Source: Sphingomonas jatrophae (lineage in GTDB: Bacteria; Pseudomonadota; Alphaproteobacteria; Sphingomonadales; Sphingomonadaceae). From it: a DNA stretch of 64,000 nucleotides. Shown here one piece after another: positions 1 to 8,800 of the stretch. Within the stretch, counting starts at the first letter, position 1. The number at the start of each line of letters is the position of its first letter. The translations under genes and the position numbers were made by a program. Under the pieces are notes generated by a model. The model made no database searches and was not told where the DNA came from. It saw nothing but the letters and a program-made list of their open reading frames with translations. The stretch is taken from positions 496,001-560,000 of the forward strand of contig NZ_FOZG01000002.1 in assembly GCF_900113315.1 (NCBI RefSeq), in the 5' to 3' direction.

Positions 1-48
1 TGGAGCACCGAGGTCGAACGGATTGTGGGCGTGATTGGACCGACGTGA
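1..48 (+). CDS. Possible C-terminal tail of a gene entering from the left (partial)
   Basis: Frame 1 reads a short open tail ending ...VERIVGVIGPT and then TGA at 46-48, converging on the end of arsH. It is only 15 codons, so neither family nor function can be given. It is listed because nothing else explains these bases, but it could be chance. Confidence 0.25.
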   Translation, partial: WSTEVERIVGVIGPT

Positions 49-93
49 CTGTTGCATTTTGAACGTTGAAGGCTGCGCCGACAGGCTTTGGGA

Positions 94-834
94 CTAATTG
101 CCTGTTGCCAGGCTCGCCAGATCGGTAGCCGATACGACTGGCAAGCCATCCGCCCTACGCTCTGAGTAGCGGTCGACGAGTTGAACTGCATGCGGCCGCA
201 TTAGCACTGTGAACCGCACCAGCTCCTCCATCACGTCAACGATGCGATCGTAGCAGCTCGACGGCTTCATGCGGCCGGCGTCGTCGAACTCCTTCCACGC
301 CATCGCGACCGAGCTTTGATTGGGGATCGTGAACATCCGCATCCATCGGCCGAGCAGGCGTAGCGTGTTGACCGCGTTGAACGACTGCGAGCCGCCCGAC
401 ACCTGCATGACGGCGAGCGTGCGTCCCTGCGTGGGCCGCATTCCGCCCATCTCCAGCGGCAGATGGTCTATTTGAGCCTTCATCAGCCCGGTAATCTGAC
501 CGTGGCGTTCGGGCGAGCACCATACATGCCCTTCCGACCACATCGACAGCTCGCGGAGCTCGCGCACGGCCGGGTGATCGTCGCCTTGGACCTGATCGGG
601 CAGCGGCAGGGTGGACGGATCGAAAATCCGGGTCTCCGCGCCGAATAGGCGCAGCAGGCGGGCGGCTTCCTCGACGGCGAGGCGCGAGAACGACCGTTCG
701 CGCAACGATCCATAGAGGAGCAGGATGCGCGGTGCGGGATCGGCCGCGCCCAGCCCCAGCGCGGGCCGCTCGCGCACATAGTCGCGATCGAGCGCGGGCA
801 GGCTGTCGGGATCGGGAAGCTGGCGCAGCGGCAT
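94..834 (-). CDS. arsH: ArsH, NADPH-dependent FMN reductase-type organoarsenical oxidase
   Basis: Protein of 246 aa in the flavodoxin-like fold. The FMN phosphate-binding loop [10 protein letters not shown] is at residues 42-51, and the ArsH signature [10 protein letters not shown]...[10 protein letters not shown] follows. In the family, ArsH oxidises trivalent methyl- and aryl-arsenicals to the less toxic pentavalent forms in the cytoplasm. The reading frame extends 13 codons further upstream, but the chosen ATG overlaps the stop of the preceding acetyltransferase gene (TGATG), which is the coupling pattern used throughout this operon. It is the last gene of the arsenic operon. Identity is firm; substrate is inferred from the family. 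Confidence 0.93.
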   Translation of the reverse strand: MPLRQLPDPDSLPALDRDYVRERPALGLGAADPAPRILLLYGSLRERSFSRLAVEEAARLLRLFGAETRIFDPSTLPLPDQVQGDDHPAVRELRELSMWSEGHVWCSPERHGQITGLMKAQIDHLPLEMGGMRPTQGRTLAVMQVSGGSQSFNAVNTLRLLGRWMRMFTIPNQSSVAMAWKEFDDAGRMKPSSCYDRIVDVMEELVRFTVLMRPHAVQLVDRYSERRADGLPVVSATDLASLATGN

Positions 835-1271
835 CAAAGGGCTTTCACGAGATAGGCGGCCGAGGCCGGGCAAAGCGCGGTGAACTCGCGCGAGCCGGCG
901 ATCGCCGCAGGAGCCGCGACGCGATCGGCGTCGGCGTAGCCGTTGGCGCGGAAGAACGGCGCTGCCGTGGTGGTGAGGAGGTGGAGCCGCTGGACGCGCA
1001 TGACGCGCGCGACGTTCTCTAGCAGGGCGAGGACGGCGCGACCGAGCCCGTCGCCGCGCCGATCGGCGACGATCAGGAGCGAGCGGAGCAGCCGATTGGC
1101 CCTGTCGCCTTCGAGACCGCCATAGCCGACCAAGCCCGCGTCATCATCAAACCGGAAGAATGCGCGGCCCGGTTCGGCCAGATCGGCGACGGGTAGGTCC
1201 GCGGCGGCGAGCGCGTCGCGCAGCGCGCCGAAGTCGCCGACATCGAGCCGGTGTACGCGCAATCCCGTCAC
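834..1271 (-). CDS. arsN2: ArsN2-type GNAT N-acetyltransferase
   Basis: GNAT-fold protein of 145 aa. The acetyl-CoA loop is visible as [12 protein letters not shown] (about residues 70-81), followed by the FFRANGY segment near residue 110 that is typical of the ArsN2 group. ArsN-type enzymes acetylate arsinothricin-like amino acids and related compounds. Its ATG overlaps the stop of the ynfA-like gene (ATGA), and its own stop overlaps the arsH start, so it is translationally coupled on both sides. The assignment rests on fold and operon position; the true substrate is unknown. Confidence 0.82.
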   Translation of the reverse strand: MTGLRVHRLDVGDFGALRDALAAADLPVADLAEPGRAFFRFDDDAGLVGYGGLEGDRANRLLRSLLIVADRRGDGLGRAVLALLENVARVMRVQRLHLLTTTAAPFFRANGYADADRVAAPAAIAGSREFTALCPASAAYLVKAL

Positions 1272-1594
1272 GCAGCTCGCGGCCCGAGCAGGATGACGCA
1301 GGTGCCGAGAAGGCAGAGCGCCGCGCCGCCCAAATCCCAGCGATCGGGCCTCACCCCCTCAACCGCCCACAGCCAGCAAAGCGACGCACAGATATAGATA
1401 CCGCCATAGGCGGCGTAGGCGCGTCCGGCCGCAGCGGCATCGACGCGGGTGAGCAGCCAGGCGAAAAGGACCAGCGACAACACGCCCGGCATCAGCCAAG
1501 CGGGCGACTTGCCGACCCGCAGCCACGCCCAGAAGGCGAAGCAGCCGGCTATCTCGGCGAGCGCGGCTCCCGCATAAACCAGCGCCGTCAGCAT
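1268..1594 (-). CDS. YnfA/UPF0060 family small membrane protein
   Basis: Hydrophobic protein of 108 aa with four predicted membrane helices and the family's conserved EIAGCFAFW segment (residues 14-22) and [10 protein letters not shown] segment in the third helix. YnfA resembles small multidrug resistance (SMR) transporters in size and topology. Here it is wedged between acr3 and arsN2 with overlapping stop/start codons on both sides, which argues that it works in the arsenic pathway, perhaps exporting a modified arsenical or cation. That role is inference; only family and coupling are seen. Confidence 0.88.
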   Translation of the reverse strand: MLTALVYAGAALAEIAGCFAFWAWLRVGKSPAWLMPGVLSLVLFAWLLTRVDAAAAGRAYAAYGGIYICASLCWLWAVEGVRPDRWDLGGAALCLLGTCVILLGPRAA

Positions 1595-2661
1595 CAGGCG
1601 ACGGCTCCTCGCTCATACCAGCCGCGCGAGCGCTTCACGATCGAGACGACCGAGAGCATCACGGGAACCTCGACCAGCACGCCCACCACCGTCGCGAGCG
1701 CTGCGCCGGAGTTTAGGCCAAACAGCGATATGGCGGCTGCTACCGCCAACTCGAAGAAGTTGGACGCGCCGATCAGCGCGGCAGGCGCGGCGACGCACCA
1801 CGCCACTCCGAAGCGGCGAGACAGCCAGTAGGCGAGGCCGGCGTTGAGGTAGACCTGAATGAGAATGGGGACAGCCAACAGCGCGATGACCAGCGGCTGC
1901 GAAAGGATCTGTTCGCCCTGGAAGCCGAACAGCAGCACCAGCGTCGCCAGCAGCGCCATCAGCGACATCGGGCTGAGCCGGGCGAGCAGCCGATCCAGCG
2001 CGGGTTGTCCGCCACCCGCCAACAGCCCGCGCCGGATCGCTTGCGCGACGATTACCGGCACGACGATGTAGAGCGCGACCGAGAGCAACAGGGTGTTCCA
2101 CGGCACAGTAACCGAGGCAACGCCGAGCAGCAGCGCAACGAGTGGCGCGAACAGGAACACCATTAGCACGTCGTTCAGGGCGACTTGGGAGAGCGTATAG
2201 GTCGGCTCGCCATCGCAGAGGTTCGACCAGACGAACACCATCGCCGTGCAGGGCGCGGCGGCAAGCAGGATCAGTCCGGCGATGTAGGACGGCCCTTCTC
2301 CGGCCGGCAGCAGCGGGGCGAACAGCCCGCCGATGAAGATGCTTCCCAACGCCGCCATCGAGAATGGCTTGACCGCCCAATTGATGAACAGGGTGACGCC
2401 CACCCCTTTCCAGTGCTGGCGCACCGACCCGAGCGCCCGAAAGTCGATCTTGAGCAGCATGGGGACGATCATCAGCCAGATCAGCACGGCAACGATCAGG
2501 TTGACGCGGGCGACCTCGGCCGCGGCGATCGAGGCGAACAGGCCCGGCAGGGCATAGCCGAGAGCGATGCCGGTGACGATGCAGAGCGCCACCCACAGCG
2601 TCAGGTAACGCTCGAACGCCCCCATACCGGGGCGGACCTGTTCGGAGGCGAGCGTCGCCAT
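1594..2661 (-). CDS. acr3: ACR3-family arsenite efflux permease
   Basis: Integral membrane protein of 355 aa with about ten predicted helices, the usual length for ACR3. The conserved helix-4 motif [13 protein letters not shown] carries the Cys that is essential for As(III) transport in characterised ACR3 proteins. It exports arsenite produced by the ArsC reductase encoded just upstream. Its start overlaps the arsC stop by one base (TGATG), and its stop overlaps the ynfA-like start. It is distinct from the 12-helix ArsB family. Confidence 0.95.
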   Translation of the reverse strand: MATLASEQVRPGMGAFERYLTLWVALCIVTGIALGYALPGLFASIAAAEVARVNLIVAVLIWLMIVPMLLKIDFRALGSVRQHWKGVGVTLFINWAVKPFSMAALGSIFIGGLFAPLLPAGEGPSYIAGLILLAAAPCTAMVFVWSNLCDGEPTYTLSQVALNDVLMVFLFAPLVALLLGVASVTVPWNTLLLSVALYIVVPVIVAQAIRRGLLAGGGQPALDRLLARLSPMSLMALLATLVLLFGFQGEQILSQPLVIALLAVPILIQVYLNAGLAYWLSRRFGVAWCVAAPAALIGASNFFELAVAAAISLFGLNSGAALATVVGVLVEVPVMLSVVSIVKRSRGWYERGAVA

Positions 2662-3089
2662 CAGGCGACCCGCGCGCCCGAGGCATTCACGACCAGCTCA
2701 CCATCCTCCTTCGCGAACGCGCCGCGTTGTGCTTCGGGCAGCAGATTGAGCACCGCTTCCGAGGGCCGGCAGAGCTTCACGCCGAGCGGCGACACGACCA
2801 GCGGCCGGTTGATGAGGACCGGATGCGCCATCATCGCGTCCACCAGCGCGTCGTCGGAAAGCGACGTCTCGCCGAGCCCCAGCTCGGCATAGGGCGTCCC
2901 CTTCTCCCGCAGCAGATCGCGCGGCGTGGTTCCGGCACGGTCGATCAACTCGACCAGCAGCGCGCGCGAGGGCGGGGTTTGCAGATACTCGACCACATGA
3001 GGCTCGATCCCGGCGTTGCGGATCAGCCCCAGCACGTTGCGCGACGTGCCGCACTCGGGGTTGTGGTAGATGATTATGTCGACGGCCAT
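2661..3089 (-). CDS. arsC: ArsC, glutaredoxin-coupled arsenate reductase
   Basis: Protein of 142 aa, closely matching the E. coli R773 ArsC layout. The active-site stretch YHNPECGTSRN places the catalytic Cys at residue 13. The downstream NRPLVV and LCRPSE segments hold the family's arsenate-binding arginines. It reduces As(V) to As(III) using glutathione and glutaredoxin. The frame opens 18 codons earlier, inside arsR, but the ATG at 3089 has an AAGGA ribosome site 8-9 bases ahead and matches the family N-terminus. Confidence 0.95.
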   Translation of the reverse strand: MAVDIIIYHNPECGTSRNVLGLIRNAGIEPHVVEYLQTPPSRALLVELIDRAGTTPRDLLREKGTPYAELGLGETSLSDDALVDAMMAHPVLINRPLVVSPLGVKLCRPSEAVLNLLPEAQRGAFAKEDGELVVNASGARVA

Positions 3090-3103
3090 GGCGCGGCTTC
3101 CTT

Positions 3104-3436
3104 TCAGCAGCAGGGAGCGAGTTCGGCGACGAGCGGCGCGCACAGCTCAGCCGACCCCTCGCAGCAGTCCTTGACCAGGAACAGCATCACGGCGCGCAAC
3201 CCGTCGAGATCGGCGCGGTAGATGATCGAGCGGCTATGCCGCTCCGCGCGGACTAGGCCGGCGCGGGCGAGAATGCCGAGGTGCGCCGACATGGTGTTCT
3301 GCGGCACCTCCAGTTGACGAGCTATCTCGCCAGCGGCGAGGCCGTCCGGTTCATGCCGGACCAGCAGCCGGAACCCGTCGAGACGCGTCCCCTGCGCCAA
3401 GGCGCCCAAGGCTGTGATCGCCGACTCGTTTTCCAT
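3104..3436 (-). CDS. arsR: ArsR-family As(III)-responsive repressor
   Basis: Winged-helix repressor of 110 aa, with the recognition helix around residues 45-62 (QNTMSAHLGILARAGLV). It lacks the classical ELCVCDL metal site. Instead Cys91-Cys92 and Cys99 lie near the C-terminus, and the protein ends in Cys109-Cys110. This resembles the C-terminal arsenite site described for Acidithiobacillus-type ArsR proteins. It heads the minus-strand ars operon and should bind the adjacent inverted repeat and release it on As(III) binding. Confidence 0.93.
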   Translation of the reverse strand: MENESAITALGALAQGTRLDGFRLLVRHEPDGLAAGEIARQLEVPQNTMSAHLGILARAGLVRAERHSRSIIYRADLDGLRAVMLFLVKDCCEGSAELCAPLVAELAPCC

Positions 3437-3458
3437 ATATCCAGCTTAGCAGATATAT
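3435..3458 (-). promoter_or_regulatory. Probable ArsR operator
   Basis: A perfect 7-bp inverted repeat (ATATATC, ten bases, GATATAT) lies directly at the 5' end of arsR and overlaps the first two bases of its ATG. AT-rich dyads of this kind are typical ArsR sites. Its position means a bound repressor would cover the initiation region. There is no good ribosome site before the ATG, so the transcript may have a very short leader. Confidence 0.6.
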
Positions 3459-3490
3459 AGGAGGGTGCCAGCCTGAATGCTGCCTCGGCG

Positions 3491-4411
3491 TCAAACGACA
3501 ATGTCGGGCTCAAGCCTGCATGGTGTGTCCTTGTCCGTTTCGATCTGCACGGTCGCATGATCGATCCCAAACCGGTCGTGCAGGGCTGACGCAAGGTCGG
3601 TCGTGTAGGCATCGCCGGGGTAGCCCGCCGGGATTAGCAGGTGAACGGTCAGCGCGGTTTCGGTCGTGCTCAGCGGCCAAACGTGCAGGTCGTGGATGGC
3701 CGACACGCCGGGCCATTGTCGGAGGAAGTCGGCCACTTCGTCCCTGTCAAGCCCGGGCGGGGTCGCCTGCAGCGACATGTTGACCGAGTCCCGGAGCAAC
3801 CCCCAGGTGCCGAACGCGATCACGGCGACGATGACGAGGCTCGTCACCGGGTCCAGCCAGGTCCAGCCGGTCCGCGAGATGATGAAGCCCGCCACCACTA
3901 CGCCGGCCGATACCGCGGCGTCAGCCGCCATATGGAGGAAGGCACCCCGCACGTTGAGGTCGCCTTTGCGCCCGCTGGCAAACAGCCAAGCCGTGACGCC
4001 GTTGACCACGATACCGATTCCGGCGACGACCATGACGGTCGTGCCGGCGACGGGCGCGGGTTCGCTGAAGCGGCGGATCGCCTCAACCGCGATCACCGCG
4101 ATCGCGACGAGCAGCAGCAGCGCGTTGAGAAACGCCGCCAGAATGGACGAGCTACGCAGCCCATAGGTGTAGCGGGCAGTGGGAGACCGCTTCGCCAGCG
4201 ACGCCGCGCCCCAGGCAATCACCAGCCCGAGCACGTCGGACAGGTTGTGGCCCGCGTCAGCAAGCAGCGCCATCGAGCCGGCCAAGATACCGTAAACCGC
4301 CTCGACGATGACGAACCCGATGTTGAGCGCGGTGCCGATGGCGAAGGCGCGCCCGAAGGAGGTCGGGGCATGGCTATGGCCATGCCCCCCATGATCGTGA
4401 TCGTGGCTCAT
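3491..4411 (-). CDS. Cation diffusion facilitator (CzcD/DmeF type) metal exporter
   Basis: CDF transporter of 306 aa. It has a His/Asp-rich N-terminus (MSHDHDHGGHGHSH), six predicted helices, metal-site motifs DAGHNLSD in helix 2 and HMAADA in helix 5, and a cytoplasmic C-terminal domain from about residue 215. Members exchange Zn, Co, Cd or Ni for protons across the inner membrane. Its start overlaps the czcA stop (ATGA), making it the last gene of the efflux operon, where it would feed cytoplasmic metal to the periplasmic RND pump. Metal specificity is not readable from sequence. Confidence 0.93.
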   Translation of the reverse strand: MSHDHDHGGHGHSHAPTSFGRAFAIGTALNIGFVIVEAVYGILAGSMALLADAGHNLSDVLGLVIAWGAASLAKRSPTARYTYGLRSSSILAAFLNALLLLVAIAVIAVEAIRRFSEPAPVAGTTVMVVAGIGIVVNGVTAWLFASGRKGDLNVRGAFLHMAADAAVSAGVVVAGFIISRTGWTWLDPVTSLVIVAVIAFGTWGLLRDSVNMSLQATPPGLDRDEVADFLRQWPGVSAIHDLHVWPLSTTETALTVHLLIPAGYPGDAYTTDLASALHDRFGIDHATVQIETDKDTPCRLEPDIVV

Positions 4412-7400
4412 GCGTGTACCTCCGCCGGCACGGTGCCCGCTTCGTCAGGATCATCCGCTGCCGGACGCCACCCGCCGAAGCGGGCGTAAAGCGTCGGCAG
4501 AACGAACAGCGTCAAAAGCGTCGCCGAGATCAGACCGCCGATCACGACAGTCGCGAGCGGCTTCTGGACCTCGGCACCGGCCCCATGACCCAAGGCCATC
4601 GGCACGAAGCCGAGGCTGGCCACCAACGCGGTCATCGCGACAGGGCGCAGCCGAAGCAGTGCCCCTTCCCGTGCGGCGCGCGCTCGCTCCATCCCCTCGC
4701 GCATCAGGTCATGGATGGAAGATACCATCACGAGCCCGTTGAGCACTGCCACGCCGGACAGGGCGATGAAGCCCACCGCGGCCGAGATCGAAAAGGGTAG
4801 CCCGCGAAGCAGCAGCGCCAGGATGCCGCCAACCAAGGCCAGCGGTACGCCGGTGAAGACCAACGCCGCATCGCGTACCGACCCGAGCGCACCATAGAGC
4901 AGCAGCATGATGACGGCGAAACACACCGGCACCACGATCGTCAGGCGGGCGCGAGCGCTCGCCAGATTCTCGAACTGGCCACCCCAGGTGAGATAGGTGC
5001 CGGCCGGCAAGGCGACCTGCTGCGCTATCTTCGCCTGTGCCTCCTCGACGACGCCGGCGACGTCTCTCCCACGCACATTGGCCTGGACGACGACGCGGCG
5101 CTTGCCGTTCTCGCGGCTGATCTGGTTGGGGCCGTCGCCGAGCCCGATGTCCGCTACACTCGCCAGCGGCACGAACGATCCGCTCGCGGTTGGCACCGGG
5201 ATCTGCCCCAAGGTTTGCAGATCGGCGCGCGCCGTCTCGCCGAGACGGATCACGACCGGGAAGCGGGCATCGCCCTCGAAGATCACGCCGGCCTGTTTGC
5301 CGCCCACGGTCGCGGCAACCACGTCCTGGACGTCGCCGGCCGAGACGCCGACCCGCGCCATCGCGTCTCGGTTGGGACGGATGTCGAGAAGCGGCAGCCC
5401 TTCAGTCTGTTCGACCCGGACATCCGCCGCCCCAGGCACCTTCCGCATGACGTCGGCGATCTGCATCGCGGTTGCGTTCATGGTCGCGAAGTCGTCGCCG
5501 AATACCTTCACCGCGATGTCGCCGCGCACGCCGGCGATCAGCTCGTTGAAGCGCATCTGAATCGGCTGCGTAATCTCGTAGCCGTTCCCCGGAATGGTCG
5601 AGACCTTCTTTTCGATGCGCTCGACCAGCTCTTCCTTGGGCAAGCTTGGGTCCGGCCATTCCTTGCGCGGCTTCAGCATCACGAACGTATCGGTTGCGTT
5701 GGGCGGCATGGGATCGCTGGCGATCTCCGAGGTGCCGGTCCGTGAGAAGGCATATTGCACCTCGGGCTCGCGACTGATCGTCTTCTCCACCGCGAACTGC
5801 ATGCGCTGGCTCTGCTCGACCGAGGTGCCGGGCGGGCGCCAGGCCTGGACGAGAATGTCACCCTCATCGAGTTGCGGCAGGAACTCCTGTCCCAGCGTCG
5901 TGAAGGCGAGCGCCGCCAGCACCACACTGGCCAGCGCGCCGCTTATGGTGATGCTCGGACGCCGCATGGCCGCGTCGAGACCCGGTTCGTAGCGCCGCTT
6001 GAGCCACGCAACGATCCGGCTCTCCTTCTCCTCGACCTTGCCGGCCAGGAAGGCGGCGATGGCAGCCGGCACGAAGGTCAGCGACAGCACAAAGGCGAAG
6101 ATGAGCGCGATGATGACGGTGAGCGCCATCGGCTCGAACATCTTGCCCTCCACGCCCGCGAAGGTCAGCAGCGGCGCGTAGACGAGAATGATAATGGCCT
6201 GTCCGTAGACCGAGGGCCGGATCATCTCCCGCGCCGAGGCCGCCACGATCGCCAAGCGTTCCTTCAGCGGCAGGATGCCCCCGGTCTCGTGCTGGCGAGC
6301 GCCGAGGTGACGCAGCGCGTTCTCGACGATGATGACCGCGCCATCGACAATCAGACCGAAGTCGAGCGCGCCGAGGCTCATCAGGTTGGCTGACACCCCG
6401 GCCTTAAGCATCCCCGTGGCCGTGAGCAGCATGGTGATCGGGATGACCAAAGCCGCGATCAGCGCCGCCCGGAAGTTGCCGAGCAGAGCGAACAGCACGA
6501 CGATGACCAGCACCGCCCCTTCCGCGAGATTGCGGGCCACCGTGGCGATCGTGGAGTTCACGAGCGCGGTCCGGTCGAGGACCGGCTTGACCACGACGTC
6601 GGCCGGCAGCGACCCGCTAATGGCTTTGAGGCGCTCGCCGACATCGGTCGCGACGGTGCGGCTGTTTTCGCCGATCCGCATGACCGCCGTGCCGACCACG
6701 ACCTCATGGCCGTTCTCGGAGGCGGAGCCGGTGCGGAGGCCCTGCCCTGCCTTGACGGTCGCCACCTGACTGAGAACGACAGGCACGCCCTCCCGTGTGG
6801 CAACGACGGTGCGAGACAGCTCGTCGGCGGTGCGAACGCGGGCGTCCGAGCGGACGAACAGGCCCTCACCGTTGCGATCGACGGTGCCCGCACCGATGCT
6901 GGTGTTGCTGCGCTCGAGCGCGGTGGCGAGATCCTGGACGGTGAGCCGCATCGAGGCGAGCCGCTGGAGATCCGGGATGACCAGATATTCGCGGTCGAAG
7001 CCGCCGAGCGAGTCCACGCCGGCGACTCCCTCCGTACCGCGGAGCTGCGGCGCCACCATCCACTCCTGGACCGTGTGAAGGTAGGTCGCCTTGTCGCGTT
7101 CGCTGACAAGATGCTCGCCTTCGGGCGTGATGTAGCTGCCATCACGTTGGAGGCCCGGTTCACCGTCGCGGTGTTTGACCCGATTGAGTTCCTGGTACTC
7201 GACGGTCCACATGAAGATGTCGCCGAGGCCGGTGGCGATCGGACCCATTTCCGGCATCACGCCTTGCGGTAGCCGCTCCTCGGCCATGCGCATCCGCTCC
7301 GCCACCTGTTGGCGGGCGAAATAGATGTCGGTCGCATCGGTGAAGACCGCCGTGATCTGGGCGAACCCGTTGCGATTGAGCGACCGGGTATAAGCCAGCC

Positions 7401-7632
7401 CAGGAATGCCCTTGAGCGAGGTTTCGATGGTGAAGGAGACCTGTCGCTCGATCTGATCGGGCGACAGCGACGGCGCCAGGACATTCACCTGGACCTGGTT
7501 GTTGGTGATGTCGGGTACGGCATCGATGGGAAGGCGCTGGAGGGCGAAGATACCGCCAAGCGCGGCGACGAGGGTGAGCAGCAGGACAAGCCAGCGCCGC
7601 TCGACCGAGAAGGTGACGAGGCGGGAGATCAT
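4408..7632 (-). CDS. czcA: CzcA-type heavy-metal efflux RND permease
   Basis: Heavy-metal RND pump of 1074 aa, full length for the family. The helix-4 motif DFGLIVDGAVIIVEN matches the HME1 signature associated with Co/Zn/Cd export rather than the monovalent (Cus) pattern. It forms the inner-membrane proton-driven core of a tripartite complex with the adaptor and outer-membrane channel encoded just upstream. An in-frame ATG nine codons earlier overlaps czcB; the start used here (MISRLVTFSVERRW) lies 4 bases past the czcB stop and fits family N-termini. Confidence 0.95.
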   Translation of the reverse strand: MISRLVTFSVERRWLVLLLTLVAALGGIFALQRLPIDAVPDITNNQVQVNVLAPSLSPDQIERQVSFTIETSLKGIPGLAYTRSLNRNGFAQITAVFTDATDIYFARQQVAERMRMAEERLPQGVMPEMGPIATGLGDIFMWTVEYQELNRVKHRDGEPGLQRDGSYITPEGEHLVSERDKATYLHTVQEWMVAPQLRGTEGVAGVDSLGGFDREYLVIPDLQRLASMRLTVQDLATALERSNTSIGAGTVDRNGEGLFVRSDARVRTADELSRTVVATREGVPVVLSQVATVKAGQGLRTGSASENGHEVVVGTAVMRIGENSRTVATDVGERLKAISGSLPADVVVKPVLDRTALVNSTIATVARNLAEGAVLVIVVLFALLGNFRAALIAALVIPITMLLTATGMLKAGVSANLMSLGALDFGLIVDGAVIIVENALRHLGARQHETGGILPLKERLAIVAASAREMIRPSVYGQAIIILVYAPLLTFAGVEGKMFEPMALTVIIALIFAFVLSLTFVPAAIAAFLAGKVEEKESRIVAWLKRRYEPGLDAAMRRPSITISGALASVVLAALAFTTLGQEFLPQLDEGDILVQAWRPPGTSVEQSQRMQFAVEKTISREPEVQYAFSRTGTSEIASDPMPPNATDTFVMLKPRKEWPDPSLPKEELVERIEKKVSTIPGNGYEITQPIQMRFNELIAGVRGDIAVKVFGDDFATMNATAMQIADVMRKVPGAADVRVEQTEGLPLLDIRPNRDAMARVGVSAGDVQDVVAATVGGKQAGVIFEGDARFPVVIRLGETARADLQTLGQIPVPTASGSFVPLASVADIGLGDGPNQISRENGKRRVVVQANVRGRDVAGVVEEAQAKIAQQVALPAGTYLTWGGQFENLASARARLTIVVPVCFAVIMLLLYGALGSVRDAALVFTGVPLALVGGILALLLRGLPFSISAAVGFIALSGVAVLNGLVMVSSIHDLMREGMERARAAREGALLRLRPVAMTALVASLGFVPMALGHGAGAEVQKPLATVVIGGLISATLLTLFVLPTLYARFGGWRPAADDPDEAGTVPAEVHA

Positions 7633-7636
7633 GGGC

Positions 7637-8800
7637 TCAGTCCATGTCCATCTCGCCACCCTTGCCGAGTTCGGCTTTCAGGGTGAACGAGTTCGTGGTG
7701 GCGATGCGCTCCTGGCCGGTCAGGCCCGAGCTGATGATGACCTGATCGCCGTTGCGGCGACCCGTCGTAACCGGCACCGCGCGGAAGCCGGTAGGAGTGC
7801 GCACGAAGACGACCGTGCGGTTCTCGACGCTTTGCACCGCTGTCGATGGTACCGAGACGCTGCGATCTCCGCTGGCAGGCAGCAGGAAGCTCGCCGTGAC
7901 TGGCTCGCCGACGCGCCAGGTGTTGCCGGCATTGTCGAGCGTGGCGATGACCTGAACCAGACGCGTGCTCTCGTCGAGCGCGGGCGACACGAACGACACG
8001 TGGCCTTCCTGCCGGCGCCCTGCGGCCGTTACTTCGACCCGCGTGCCCGGACGGATGCGGCCCGCGTCGGCAGGCGATACCGAGGCAGCAATCGTAACCC
8101 GAGAGAGGTTCACCACCCGGTAGAGTTCGGCATTCGCATCGACCGTCTGGCCGAGAACCGCCGGTCGAGCGATCACCTGGCCCGAGATCGGCGAGCGCAT
8201 GGCGATGCGGTTGAGGGCACCGCCCCCGCCTCCCGTGGCCCCAAGCTGCTGCTGCGCGAGACGCAGTGCGATGTTCGCCTCTGCCGCTGCGGTGCGCGCC
8301 GCAACCAGGTCCTGTTCGGGGGAGACGCGTTCGGCGAACAGCCGCTGTTCGCGGCGAAGATTGGACTGCGCCAAACCCGCACGCGCACGAGCGGCCTCGA
8401 CTTCGGCTTTCAGCGACGCCGCTTCGCGGCTTTCGATCACCGCGATCGGATCACCCCGCCGCACCGATTGGCCGAGGTTACGGGTCAGCGCGACCAGACG
8501 ACCGCCGATGGTCGCGGAGACGACCTGGACGCCTTGCGGATCGCCCTGCACGAGAGCGGGTAGCTCGACCGCGCCAGCGATGCCCCCGACCGCCGGACGG
8601 GAGACCTCGATGCCGGCATCGGAAATCTGCCTCGCCGACAGCGTCACCGCGTCCTTGTCGGCCTTCTTTTCCGCGCCTTCTCCCTTCTCCATGCCCTCCA
8701 TACCGGCCATGTCGTCGGTCTTCTTCTGAGCCTCGCCGCACGCGACGAGGGCGAGCGGAAGGAGAGCGGACAGCAGCGTCCGCGCGTGCTTGGTGTTCAT
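7637..8800 (-). CDS. czcB: CzcB-type periplasmic adaptor of the RND metal pump
   Basis: Membrane fusion protein of 387 aa. A lipoprotein signal with lipobox LVAC puts the lipidated Cys at residue 21. A His-poor, Met/Glu/Lys-rich stretch follows (residues 28-50), then barrel-sandwich, helical hairpin and beta-barrel adaptor domains. It bridges CzcA and the TolC-like CzcC. Its ATG overlaps the czcC stop (ATGA), consistent with stoichiometric synthesis. Confidence 0.94.
   Translation of the reverse strand: MNTKHARTLLSALLPLALVACGEAQKKTDDMAGMEGMEKGEGAEKKADKDAVTLSARQISDAGIEVSRPAVGGIAGAVELPALVQGDPQGVQVVSATIGGRLVALTRNLGQSVRRGDPIAVIESREAASLKAEVEAARARAGLAQSNLRREQRLFAERVSPEQDLVAARTAAAEANIALRLAQQQLGATGGGGGALNRIAMRSPISGQVIARPAVLGQTVDANAELYRVVNLSRVTIAASVSPADAGRIRPGTRVEVTAAGRRQEGHVSFVSPALDESTRLVQVIATLDNAGNTWRVGEPVTASFLLPASGDRSVSVPSTAVQSVENRTVVFVRTPTGFRAVPVTTGRRNGDQVIISSGLTGQERIATTNSFTLKAELGKGGEMDMD

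Noticed and set aside
1160-1831. 223-aa plus-strand frame opposite arsN2, ynfA and acr3
   Set aside because: Arg-rich shadow; the opposite strand has three coupled genes with known families.
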